DNA of 29,390 bases from Christensenella sp. UBA7597 (GTDB lineage Bacteria > Bacillota > Clostridia > Christensenellales > Borkfalkiaceae), in contig DLQW01000023.1 in NCBI GenBank assembly GCA_002474405.1, forward strand, positions 1 through 29,390. Direction: 5' to 3'. This document shows positions 1-6,644 of the stretch, piece after piece. The stretch's first letter is position 1. Each line of letters starts with the position of its first letter. A model generated the notes under the pieces. It was not told the origin of the DNA, ran no database searches, and worked only from the letters and a program-made list of their open reading frames with translations. Position numbers and translations under genes: made by a program.

Positions 1-25
1 GCCGGCAACCATCGAGTGGGAATGA
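1..25 (+). CDS. guaA: GMP synthase (glutamine-hydrolysing), last codons only
   Basis: Bases 2-25 read Pro-Ala-Thr-Ile-Glu-Trp-Glu-stop. This is the near-invariant C-terminus of GuaA, which ends in PP(G/A)TIEWE in most bacteria. GuaA converts XMP to GMP with glutamine in purine biosynthesis. Only seven codons are in the window, so the call rests on this tail alone. The stop codon is the first part of the palindrome that follows. The terminator at 301-333 is the first good transcription stop after it. Confidence 0.8.
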
Positions 26-150
26 TTTTTGCGATCTTTTTGCGCAATACCGCGGCGTGCTTGCGTTTTTGCTTGGTCATTTACGTTTTGTAAATTTCCG
101 TCGCAAAATCCGCGCACTTCTTGTCTTGCACAAAAATCTCGGCAAAAATC
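24..150. repeat. Long imperfect inverted repeat (about 60-bp arms) directly after guaA
   Basis: The left arm (24-84) and the reverse complement of the right arm (90-150) align almost end to end with a few mismatches and 1-3 base gaps. Shared blocks, outer to inner, include GATTTTTGC, TTTTTG.GCAA, GTGC, TTTTGC and ATTTAC. The tip is a perfect ATTTAC / GTAAAT stem around a five-base GTTTT loop. As RNA or single-stranded DNA it would form one long hairpin. It lacks a terminal U-tract, so it is not a simple terminator. The open frame across it (29-313) has no ribosome binding site and is read as a shadow. A palindromic mobile repeat or a structured 3' UTR element are both possible. Confidence 0.6.
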
Positions 151-300
151 TTCGATGAAAAGGGGCTTGGGTGCAGAATTTTGTGTGCCCGCTCGTGCGT
201 ACTCGCGTTTCGCGCTATGGGAAAAAATCTCTGCAAAAAAATGTTTGAGTGCAGGCGGAATCCGGTTGCGGAAGAATGAAGCTATCCGAGAAAAATACGC

Positions 301-333
301 TCCGATCTTTTGAACAAAAAGGTCGGATTTTTT
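301..333 (+). terminator. Rho-independent terminator
   Basis: The stem TCCGATCT / AGGTCGGA (301-308 and 320-327 approximately, one G-U pair) is followed by a run of T. It would end transcripts from guaA and the palindrome, ahead of the cysteine-rich gene. Confidence 0.75.
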
Positions 334-388
334 CATATATTGCAGTATAAGGCGCTTGCCTTAAATTACGTACAAGAGGAAAAACTTT

Positions 389-712
389 ATGTGTAATAGG
401 AATTGCGGCGATAATCGCGGCGGCTGCGCCCGCACGATCGCTCTGATGCTTCTCGGCGTGGGGCTCGGCAAGAAGTTCTGCGACGCTCCCTGCGGGTGTT
501 TCTGCGTTACTCCCTGTCCTCGTCCCTGCAAAAAGCCCCGCCCCAAACCCTGCTGCGAGCAGCGGCAGACGGTAACGGATTGCTATTATGCGCGCCAGTA
601 CGCGCTGTATCCCTGCGATACGCCTTGCAACCGTTGCGGCGGTTTCGGCGAAGAACGGGTTTTAAACGACGATGCGGACGGCGGCTTCGGCTGCCCGTGC
701 CGCGGCTTTTGA
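389..712 (+). CDS. Small cysteine-rich hypothetical protein
   Basis: A 107-residue protein with 17 cysteines and many Pro, Gly and Arg. I do not recognise a family. It starts with MCNRNCG. A short hydrophobic stretch at about residues 17-27 is followed by a Cys/Pro/Lys-rich core of CxC and PC repeats (residues 31-56), and it ends in a CPC motif near the C-terminus. The start is supported by AGAGGA eight bases upstream, and a strong terminator follows. The composition recalls spore-coat or metal-binding cysteine-rich proteins, but that is analogy only. It shares the short phrase DTPCN with the hypothetical protein at 11275-11700. An overlapping frame at 496-813 has no ribosome binding site and was not called. 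Confidence 0.6.
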   Translation: MCNRNCGDNRGGCARTIALMLLGVGLGKKFCDAPCGCFCVTPCPRPCKKPRPKPCCEQRQTVTDCYYARQYALYPCDTPCNRCGGFGEERVLNDDADGGFGCPCRGF

Positions 713-742
713 ATTTCGGCGTCGTAACGGGCGCCCGACATG

Positions 743-785
743 CAAAAAAAATCCGCTCCGGAGCATCGGGGCGGATTGATTTTTT
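743..785. terminator. Bidirectional rho-independent terminator
   Basis: A ten-base-pair stem AATCCGCTCC / GGGGCGGATT (750-759 and 768-777, one G-U pair) is flanked by an A-run on the left and a T-run on the right. It serves both the cysteine-rich gene on + and the DUF378 gene on -, which converge here. Confidence 0.8.
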
Positions 786-809
786 ACCGGAAAAGATTCC
801 GGCGGGGCG

Positions 810-1031
810 TTAATCGTTGCGGTTGTTCATATCCAGTTTGCCGTTGGTGATGCAAGGGGAGATGATGAGCCATACCGCCGCGAGCGCGATGAGCGAGTAC
901 ACGACGATGGCGAAAACGCTGCGCGCGCCCCCGAAAATCGCCACGAGGTTGAAATTGAAGAAACCGAACAACCCCCAGTTCAACGCGCCGAGAAGTACAA
1001 GAACGTAAGCGATAATGTTTGCAATTTTCAT
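810..1031 (-). CDS. DUF378 family small membrane protein
   Basis: A 73-residue protein with two hydrophobic segments (about residues 5-27 and 38-60). The motif LGALNWGLFGFFNFNLV is typical of the DUF378 (YuzA-like) family, whose function is unknown. It presumably sits in the cytoplasmic membrane with a short hydrophilic tail. The start at 1031 is chosen because AGGAGGG lies about 13 bases upstream and the family begins at this Met. The longer open frame to 1184 adds an Arg/Lys-rich N-terminus that is unlike the family. It converges on the cysteine-rich gene, sharing the terminator at 743-785, and diverges from tilS. Confidence 0.85.
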   Translation of the reverse strand: MKIANIIAYVLVLLGALNWGLFGFFNFNLVAIFGGARSVFAIVVYSLIALAAVWLIISPCITNGKLDMNNRND

Positions 1032-1136
1032 AGCTTTTGAAAACCCTCCTGTTTTTATTTTGCCCTTCTTGCGGGCGATTATACGCCGCGCGCCGTTTTT
1101 TAACGAAAGAAAACGCGGAAAACGGCGGCGAAACGA

Positions 1137-1165
1137 TTGCAACAAACCCGAAAATGTGCTATACT
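1137..1165 (+). promoter_or_regulatory. Sigma-A-type promoter for tilS
   Basis: TTGCAA (1137-1142), 17 bases, then TATACT (1160-1165). The predicted transcription start is at about 1172, immediately before an ATG at 1173. Confidence 0.65.
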
Positions 1166-1196
1166 TTTTTATATGAATCTGCAAGGCTGTACGGAG

Positions 1197-2540
1197 ATGA
1201 AAAAATTCGCGGGGAAGCGCGTTTGCGTTGCCTGTTCCGGCGGCGCCGATTCGTTATGTCTGCTGCATTATCTGTACAAGCGGGCGCCTTCGGACGGATT
1301 TTTTCTTTCCGCGGTGCACGTGGAGCACGGGCTTCGCGGCGAAAGCAGCAAAGAGGACGCGGCGTTTGTGGCGAAATTCTGCGACGCGCTGCATATTCCG
1401 CTGTATACGTTTACGTTCGATTGCCGCGCGATTGCAAAAAAGAACGGCACGGGCATCGAAGAGGCGGCGAGAAACGCAAGGTACGGCGCGTTTGAAAGTC
1501 TGCTTTCCGAAAACAAGGCGGACGTGATTGCCACGGCGCACCACGCGCAGGACGAAGCGGAAACGGTGCTGTTTCATCTGCTCCGCGGCGCTTCTCTGAC
1601 GGGCGCGGGCGGAATCCGCGAAGAGAGAAAAGGGTTTATCCGACCGTTTCTGCACGTAACGAAGGCGGAAATTCTTGCCTACGCGGCGGAAAACAAGCTG
1701 GAATACCGCGTGGACGAGACGAATTTTATCGCCGATACGACGCGCAATAAATTACGGCTGGAAATTCTGCCGAGGCTGGAAGAAATCGTTCCCGGCGCGG
1801 CGAAAAACCTGACGAATTTTTCTTTTGCGGCGTGGCGCGACGACGAATTTCTGTACGAGCTTTCGGCAAAGTACGTTTCCGCCACAAAAACGGACGGGGG
1901 CGACAAAGTCTGCGTGCGGGCATTTGACGAAAACGGCGGCCCCGTGGCGGATCCGCTGTTTACGCGGGCGTGCGTTACGGCGATGAAACTTCTCGGAATC
2001 GGAAAGGATTACACGCGCGCGCACATAGATTCGCTGACTGCGCTGCGGACGAAGCAGACGGGCGCGGCGACGGATTTGCCCTGCGGCGTGAAAGCGCGGC
2101 GGGTATACGACGACGTCGTGTTTTCCGCGGGAGAAAAAGGCGCGGCGGAAAGCGCGGAAATACCGTTCGGCTACGGGGTGTTCCGCCTCGGCGGCGCAGA
2201 AATTCTGATTACGGAAAGCGAAGCGGAAGCGACGGCAGCCGCGGCGCGATCGGGGACGAAACTTCTGCGGGCGGACGGCGCGGCGCTTTGCGGCGGCGTG
2301 TTCCGCCGAAAAAAGACGGGCGATACGTTCCGCAAATTCGGCGGGGGAGAAAAGAGCCTGAAAAAAGTGCTGACCGATTTGAAAATCGACGCGGAAAAGC
2401 GGGCGGAAATTCCGCTGATAGCCAAAAAAGAAAGCGGAGAAATTCTTGCGGTGGCGGGCGTGGAAATTTCGGAAAGCGTGAAAATCACGTCGCAGACGAA
2501 AAAAATCGCGTATATTGCGTTACTGAGCGAAAACCGATAA
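1197..2540 (+). CDS. tilS: tRNA(Ile)-lysidine synthetase
   Basis: TilS uses ATP and lysine to convert C34 of the CAU-anticodon tRNA-Ile to lysidine, so that it reads AUA codons. The protein (447 aa from this start) opens with a PP-loop ATP-pyrophosphatase motif SGGADS at residues 14-19. The N-terminal catalytic domain follows, with the conserved VHVEHGLRGE and ATAHHAQDEAET stretches, and then the TilS central and C-terminal domains ending near KITSQTKKIAY. An in-frame ATG at 1173 would add eight residues and would be leaderless given the promoter at 1137-1165. ATG 1197 has AAGG ten bases upstream and was preferred, but the choice is uncertain. hpt follows 25 bases downstream, a common Bacillota arrangement. 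Confidence 0.93.
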   Translation: MKKFAGKRVCVACSGGADSLCLLHYLYKRAPSDGFFLSAVHVEHGLRGESSKEDAAFVAKFCDALHIPLYTFTFDCRAIAKKNGTGIEEAARNARYGAFESLLSENKADVIATAHHAQDEAETVLFHLLRGASLTGAGGIREERKGFIRPFLHVTKAEILAYAAENKLEYRVDETNFIADTTRNKLRLEILPRLEEIVPGAAKNLTNFSFAAWRDDEFLYELSAKYVSATKTDGGDKVCVRAFDENGGPVADPLFTRACVTAMKLLGIGKDYTRAHIDSLTALRTKQTGAATDLPCGVKARRVYDDVVFSAGEKGAAESAEIPFGYGVFRLGGAEILITESEAEATAAAARSGTKLLRADGAALCGGVFRRKKTGDTFRKFGGGEKSLKKVLTDLKIDAEKRAEIPLIAKKESGEILAVAGVEISESVKITSQTKKIAYIALLSENR

Positions 2541-2565
2541 AAATTACGAAAGAAGAGGAATGGCT

Positions 2566-3129
2566 ATGAAAACCGAAAAAACAAAAGATCTGAACGAAAA
2601 CGTAGAAAGAATCATGATTACCCCGGAACAGATTTCCGAACGGGTAAAGGCGCTTGCCGCGCAGCTGGACAAGCTGTACGAGGGCAGAACGCCCGTGGTG
2701 GTGTGCATTTTGAAGGGGAGCGTGATGTTCTTCGCCGACCTGATACGCGAGATGAAAACGCCGCTGCAAATCGATTTCATGGCGGTATCTTCCTACGGGA
2801 AAGATACGATTTCTTCGGGAAAACTGCAGGTGAAGAAAGACCTTACCGTGAATATTGCCGGCAAGGACGTGCTGATTGTGGAGGACATCATCGATTCCGG
2901 CAACACGCTGTATCAGCTGAAAAAGATGCTGAACAGCCGTTCGCCGAACAGCGTGAACATCGTAACGCTGCTGGATAAGCCGGAGCGCCGCGAAGTGCCC
3001 ATGGAGCCCGAATACAAAGGGTTTGTCATCGAGGACGAATTCGTGGTGGGGTACGGGCTGGACTATGCCGAAGAATACCGCAATCTTCCGTACGTGGGCG
3101 TGTTGAAACGTTCCGTTTACGAGAAATAA
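2566..3129 (+). CDS. hpt: Hypoxanthine phosphoribosyltransferase
   Basis: HPRT salvages hypoxanthine and guanine to IMP and GMP using PRPP in the cytosol. The 187-residue product carries the PRPP-binding signature VLIVEDIIDSGNTL at about residues 102-115. The flexible-loop region SSYGKDTISSGK precedes it, and the C-terminal purine-site region FVVGYGLDYAEEYRNLPYVG follows. The length fits the family. ATG 2566 is preferred over ATG 2560 because the AGAGGA ribosome binding site ends right at 2559. It is probably cotranscribed with tilS. In many Bacillota tilS-hpt is followed by ftsH, whereas here a histidine phosphatase gene follows. Confidence 0.95.
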   Translation: MKTEKTKDLNENVERIMITPEQISERVKALAAQLDKLYEGRTPVVVCILKGSVMFFADLIREMKTPLQIDFMAVSSYGKDTISSGKLQVKKDLTVNIAGKDVLIVEDIIDSGNTLYQLKKMLNSRSPNSVNIVTLLDKPERREVPMEPEYKGFVIEDEFVVGYGLDYAEEYRNLPYVGVLKRSVYEK

Positions 3130-3161
3130 GCTTTTGCGCGGCGGCAAGAGAGACGAAAAAA

Positions 3162-3800
3162 ATGACGAAATTCATTATCGTGCGCCACGGACAAAGCGAG
3201 GCGAATTTAAAAGAAATTTATGCGGGCAGATTCGACGCGCCGCTTACGGAGACCGGGAAAAAACAGGCGGAGCTGGTAACGGAGTACGTGCTGAAAACGT
3301 ATCGGGTGGACGCCGTGTATTCCAGTCCGTTACTGCGTGCGCGGGAGACGGTGAAAGAGATTGCAAAGAAGGCGGGCGTGCCGCTGGTGCTCTGCGACGG
3401 CATCGCGGAAATTTTCGGCGGGGAATGGGAAGGAAAGACGTTGCCGGACATTGCGGAAAATTATACGAAAGACGCGCTGGTATGGAAAGACGACATCGGT
3501 AACGCGCGCCCGACGGGCGGAGAATCGTTTGCGGAAGTGCAGGCGCGCGCGGACAAGACGTTGCGGGAGATTGCGAAAACGCACGACGGGCAGAACGTGG
3601 TGATAGGCACGCACGGCGGCGTGATAAGAAGCATGCAGTGCATTTTCGAAAACAAGCCGATCAGCTATATGAAAGAGGTGGACTGGCAGCCCAACGCTTC
3701 CGTTTCGGAAGTGAATTTCGAAAACGGAACGTATACGCCCGTAAAAATGGGGTACACGGGGCATCTGGAAGGGCTGATTACCCGTCTGGCGAATCTCTGA
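3162..3800 (+). CDS. Histidine phosphatase (phosphoglycerate-mutase-like) family protein
   Basis: A 212-residue member of the histidine phosphatase superfamily, of the CobC/GpmB/PhoE type. The RHG motif is at residues 8-10 (His9 the likely phospho-acceptor). Other catalytic landmarks are the distal Arg in SSPLLRARET, an acidic residue in EIFGGEWEG, and the second His in GTHGG (about residue 151). The substrate cannot be told from sequence: alpha-ribazole phosphate, phosphoglycerate or another phospho-ester are possible. AAGAGAG lies nine bases upstream of the start. It is 32 bases after hpt and probably the last gene of the tilS-hpt transcript. Confidence 0.88.
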   Translation: MTKFIIVRHGQSEANLKEIYAGRFDAPLTETGKKQAELVTEYVLKTYRVDAVYSSPLLRARETVKEIAKKAGVPLVLCDGIAEIFGGEWEGKTLPDIAENYTKDALVWKDDIGNARPTGGESFAEVQARADKTLREIAKTHDGQNVVIGTHGGVIRSMQCIFENKPISYMKEVDWQPNASVSEVNFENGTYTPVKMGYTGHLEGLITRLANL

Positions 3801-3818
3801 CGGGTTCGACGCGTTTTT
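3780..3818 (+). terminator. Possible weak terminator overlapping the phosphatase stop codon
   Basis: The stem ACCCGTC / GACGGGT (3780-3786 and 3799-3805) has a 12-base loop containing the stop codon. A five-T run follows eight bases later. The gap between stem and T-run makes it weak. A second hairpin, GCGTTC / GAACGC at 3825-3842, has no T-run. Confidence 0.3.
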
Positions 3819-3903
3819 AAACTTGCGTTCGGAACGGAACGCCGACGAATTTTGTCGGAAAAAGTCGTTTTGTGAAAAATAGGTGAATTTCAAAAAATGT
3901 TTA

Positions 3904-3916
3904 GTCAGCCGCTAAC
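3904..3916. promoter_or_regulatory. Degenerate operator half-sites upstream of the -35
   Basis: GTCAGC, one base, GCTAAC: one half-site matches the GCTAAC box used twice downstream, the other has one mismatch, and the spacer is 1 instead of 4. It lies seven bases upstream of the -35. It may be an auxiliary or vestigial site. Confidence 0.35.
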
Positions 3917-3922
3917 TTTCGG

Positions 3923-3950
3923 TTGACTTTTTTATTTTTGTGAGTATAAT
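3923..3950 (+). promoter_or_regulatory. Sigma-A-type promoter of the DtxR-like/YgbA/ABC/ECF operon
   Basis: TTGACT (3923-3928), 16 bases, TATAAT (3945-3950). The expected transcription start is near 3957, giving a leader of about 135 bases that contains both perfect operators. Confidence 0.7.
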
Positions 3951-3989
3951 TATAGACGGCTTGGAAAAAAGCCGTTAATTTTTGCGTAT

Positions 3990-4009
3990 AGGTTAGCGCG
4001 GGCTAACCT
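3990..4009. promoter_or_regulatory. Perfect palindromic operator, box 1
   Basis: AGGTTAGC, four bases, GCTAACCT: eight-base perfect arms about 33 bases downstream of the predicted transcription start. The layout resembles a DtxR/IdeR-family operator, with the repressor encoded just downstream. The binding protein is inferred. Confidence 0.75.
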
Positions 4010-4047
4010 TGAAACCGTGAGGAGCGCAAATATTTTTTCTGTCAAAA

Positions 4048-4063
4048 GTTAGCTTTGGCTAAC
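4048..4063. promoter_or_regulatory. Perfect palindromic operator, box 2
   Basis: GTTAGC, four bases, GCTAAC: the same core as box 1, centred 56 bases further on, and 30 bases before the start codon of the regulator. Two copies with identical core and spacer indicate a genuine binding site rather than chance. Confidence 0.75.
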
Positions 4064-4092
4064 CTGAAAATATACATATCGGAGCAGAGACT

Positions 4093-4482
4093 ATGAGTTC
4101 ATCGGAATTGAGGTATCTGATAGCGGCGAACGAGCTTTCGGAGCAGATGCCCGTCGTGAAGCAGACGGACATAGCGAACAAGCTGCAGGTAACGAAAGTG
4201 AGCGCTTACAATGCGGTGGAACGCCTGCGGGAAAAAGGTCTGATTGAAAAATCCGGCAGAAAAATAGAACTGACGGATTGCGGCAGGGAGGTGCTGGAAG
4301 AGTATATGACGATTATCCGTTTTATCTCGGCGCACTTGTCGCAGCACTGCGGAACGCCGAAAAAACAGGCGTACGACGACGCGCTGAACGCCGCGTGCGC
4401 GTTTTCGGAAGCGACGCGGAACGGCGTGGCGGACTTTATAAAATCGGGAATGAAAGGATCGCATCATGAGCAAAGAGTATAA
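4093..4482 (+). CDS. DtxR/MntR-like winged-helix transcriptional repressor
   Basis: A 129-residue regulator. Its N-terminal winged helix (about residues 20-62, VKQTDIANKLQVTKVSAYNAV then RLREKGLIE and the LTDCGREVL wing) matches the DtxR family. A short helical dimerisation/metal domain follows (about 65-118). No SH3-like third domain is present, as in MntR. By-eye alignment suggests the usual metal ligands are replaced. The Cys/Glu, Glu, His positions in the dimerisation helix read Leu98, Ala101, Cys102, and the earlier His/Glu pair reads Ile75 and Ser79. Candidate alternative ligands are His81, His85, Cys86 and Cys102. GGAG lies eight bases before the start. It heads the transport operon and overlaps the next gene by 17 bases. 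Two perfect palindromes upstream suggest autoregulation and control of the operon. Confidence 0.78.
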   Translation: MSSSELRYLIAANELSEQMPVVKQTDIANKLQVTKVSAYNAVERLREKGLIEKSGRKIELTDCGREVLEEYMTIIRFISAHLSQHCGTPKKQAYDDALNAACAFSEATRNGVADFIKSGMKGSHHEQRV

Positions 4483-4909
4483 ACACTGGAATACGGAAAA
4501 GAAGCTGATTCCCGTGATGATAAGAATGTATTGTCGCGGAAATCACAAAGCGGAAAGAAAAACCGAAGGCGTAAAGGGCAAGGAGCTTTGTACGAAATGC
4601 AAAGAACTTGCGGAGTATGCGGCGTTCAGGCTGGAAAAGTGTCCGTTCAAGAAGAACAAAGGATTTTGTTCCTATTGCAAAATTCATTGCTACAAGCCCG
4701 AATATCGCGCGGAGATGAAGGAAGTGATGAAATATTCCGGTCCGCGTATGCTGTTCTCGCACCCGATATTCGCCATGTCGCACGTAACGGCGATGATTAA
4801 GTACAAAAAGCAATTAAAGAAACAGGCGAAGCTGCAGGCGGACGGGAAGCAGGAAACGAAACCCGCGCAGGCGGCACAGACAAACGAACAAAAGAAAGAC
4901 AAGGAGTAA
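4466..4909 (+). CDS. YgbA-family (nitrous oxide-stimulated promoter family) cysteine protein
   Basis: A 147-residue protein of the PF11756-type family that includes Escherichia coli YgbA, an NsrR-regulated gene. Diagnostic stretches are PVMIRMYCRGNH, CTKCKELAEYAAFRLEKCPF, CSYCKIHCYKPE and VMKYSGPRMLFSHP. Seven cysteines (23, 42, 45, 59, 68, 71, 75) in CxxC-type spacing suggest a metal or Fe-S site, although the biochemical role is not established. The C-terminal 35 residues are a Lys/Gln-rich low-complexity tail absent from the core family. AAAGGA precedes the start inside the regulator gene. Position between a DtxR-like repressor and an importer suggests a role in metal or nitrosative stress physiology (inference). 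Confidence 0.85.
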   Translation: MSKEYKHWNTEKKLIPVMIRMYCRGNHKAERKTEGVKGKELCTKCKELAEYAAFRLEKCPFKKNKGFCSYCKIHCYKPEYRAEMKEVMKYSGPRMLFSHPIFAMSHVTAMIKYKKQLKKQAKLQADGKQETKPAQAAQTNEQKKDKE

Positions 4910-4913
4910 ACAA

Positions 4914-6644
4914 ATGATAGACAAAGAGTTATTCAGGCTGATCGGCGGGAATAAAAAATACATATTCATTGCCGTGGCGTTGCAGGTACTCGGACTGATT
5001 GCGAACGTTTCGATTACGGGAAGCGTATGTTATGCCGTATACCTGTTGGGAGAAGGCGCGGAAACGACGAAATTTATCTTTCCGTTGCTGGGCGCGGTAG
5101 CCGGGATTGCCGTAAGGTATACGTGTTCGCGCATTACCGGCGATATCAAGGATACGCTGGGCAGAGGCGTGAAAAGAGACCTCCGCGAAAAGGTGTACAA
5201 CAAGATATTGCGGCTGGGCGTGAAAACGACCGACGGAATGAGCATGGCGGGCTTGACGCAGGTGTCGCTGGAAGGCGTGGAGCAGCTGGATATTTATTTT
5301 TCAAGCTATCTTCCGCAGTTTTTCTTCGCGATGATCGCGCCGGTGGTGCTGTTTTTAATCTGCGTATGGATTGACTGGAGAACGGCGCTTGTGCTGATTT
5401 GCTGCGTGCCGCTGATTCCCGTTTCGATTGTGGCGGTGAGCAAGTACGCGAAGAAAGTATTCGCCAAATACTGGGGCAAATACACTTCGATGGGCGATAA
5501 GTTTCTTGACAGCGTGCAGGGGCTGAAAGAACTGAAGATTTTTCAGGCGGACGCGGCGCAGCACGTGAAAATCAACGAAAGCGCGGAAGAATTCCGCGTA
5601 ATCACGATGAAAGTGCTTGTAATGCAGCTGATCAGCATTACGATTATGGACCTTGTGGCGTACGGCGGCGCGGGAATCGGCATCGGGTTGGCGGTTTACG
5701 GCGCGGCGTTCCGCGGGCTGAACCCGATTGCGGCATTGTTTTTGTGCCTTGTGTCGGTGGAGTTTTTCCTGCCGCTGCGTTCGTTCGGTTCGGCGTTCCA
5801 CGTGGCGATGAACGGCGTGAGCGCGGGCAAAAAGATTATTTCTCTTTTGAATACGCCCGACCCCGAATGGGGAACGGAAACGCTTGACGGCAACAAGGAT
5901 ATTCGTCTGGAAAACGTTACGTTCTCTTATGACGGCAAGCGCGACGTTCTGAAAAACGTGAACATGCTCTTCCCCGAAAAAGGGATGACGGCGATCGTAG
6001 GCGAAAGCGGATGCGGCAAATCTACGGTGGTGAATATGCTGGTGGGCGCGTTCCGTCCGCAGAGCGGCGAAGTTACCGTTGGCGGAAAGCAGCTGGAAAA
6101 ATTATCGCGGGAAAACTGGTATTCGCACCTTGCGGCGGTGAGCTACAACACCTACATTTTTAACGAAAGCGTGAGAGATAACTTTAAAATGGCGAAAGAA
6201 AACGTTACGGACGACGAGATTTTCGCCTCGCTGGAAAAGGTGAACTTAAAAGAATTCATCGAAGAAAACGGCGGGCTGGATAAGGTGATCACCGAGGACG
6301 CCAACAACATTTCGGGCGGACAGAAACAGCGCCTCGCGCTGGCGATCGCGCTGGTATCGGGCAAAGATATTTATGTGTTCGACGAAGCGACGAGCAATAT
6401 CGATATCGACAGCGAAGCCATTATCATGAACAACATCAAGGCGCTTTCGGACAGCAGAAGCGTTATCGTGATTTCGCACCGTCTTGCGAACGTGGTGCCC
6501 GCGGACAATATCTATTATATGGAGGACGGCGAAATTAAAGAGAGCGGCTCGCACGAAGAGCTGATGTCGGCGGGAAAAGGGGACGCCCGCCTGTACAACA
6601 CGCAAAAGACGCTGGAACAGGGTTATACGGAGGCGATAGCATGA
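4914..6644 (+). CDS. Exporter-fold ABC half-transporter (permease plus ATPase), subunit 1
   Basis: A 576-residue fusion of a six-helix type-1 exporter membrane domain (about residues 15-310) and a nucleotide-binding domain (about 330-576). The NBD shows Walker A GESGCGKST (about 363-371), signature NISGGQKQR, Walker B DIYVFDEATSN and the H-loop ISHR. It is four bases after the YgbA-type gene (AAGGAG just upstream) and overlaps the partner half-transporter by four bases (ATGA), so the two should form a heterodimer. The fold is that of exporters. However, pairs such as YbtP/YbtQ and IrtA/IrtB import siderophores, and the metal-type regulator and ECF genes here make import plausible. Substrate unknown. 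Confidence 0.9.
   Translation: MIDKELFRLIGGNKKYIFIAVALQVLGLIANVSITGSVCYAVYLLGEGAETTKFIFPLLGAVAGIAVRYTCSRITGDIKDTLGRGVKRDLREKVYNKILRLGVKTTDGMSMAGLTQVSLEGVEQLDIYFSSYLPQFFFAMIAPVVLFLICVWIDWRTALVLICCVPLIPVSIVAVSKYAKKVFAKYWGKYTSMGDKFLDSVQGLKELKIFQADAAQHVKINESAEEFRVITMKVLVMQLISITIMDLVAYGGAGIGIGLAVYGAAFRGLNPIAALFLCLVSVEFFLPLRSFGSAFHVAMNGVSAGKKIISLLNTPDPEWGTETLDGNKDIRLENVTFSYDGKRDVLKNVNMLFPEKGMTAIVGESGCGKSTVVNMLVGAFRPQSGEVTVGGKQLEKLSRENWYSHLAAVSYNTYIFNESVRDNFKMAKENVTDDEIFASLEKVNLKEFIEENGGLDKVITEDANNISGGQKQRLALAIALVSGKDIYVFDEATSNIDIDSEAIIMNNIKALSDSRSVIVISHRLANVVPADNIYYMEDGEIKESGSHEELMSAGKGDARLYNTQKTLEQGYTEAIA

Noticed and set aside
29..313. 94-residue open frame on + after guaA
   Set aside because: No ribosome binding site, it starts inside the palindrome, has odd composition, and runs into a terminator.
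496..813. 105-residue + frame overlapping the cysteine-rich gene
   Set aside because: No ribosome binding site, and it runs through the bidirectional terminator.
2485..3147. 220-residue minus-strand open frame over hpt
   Set aside because: Antisense shadow of a clear HPRT gene.
3990..4063. Riboswitch in the leader of the repressor operon
   Set aside because: The palindromes are short DNA-operator-like boxes. No known riboswitch core was recognised, and no terminator or sequester stem precedes the start codon.
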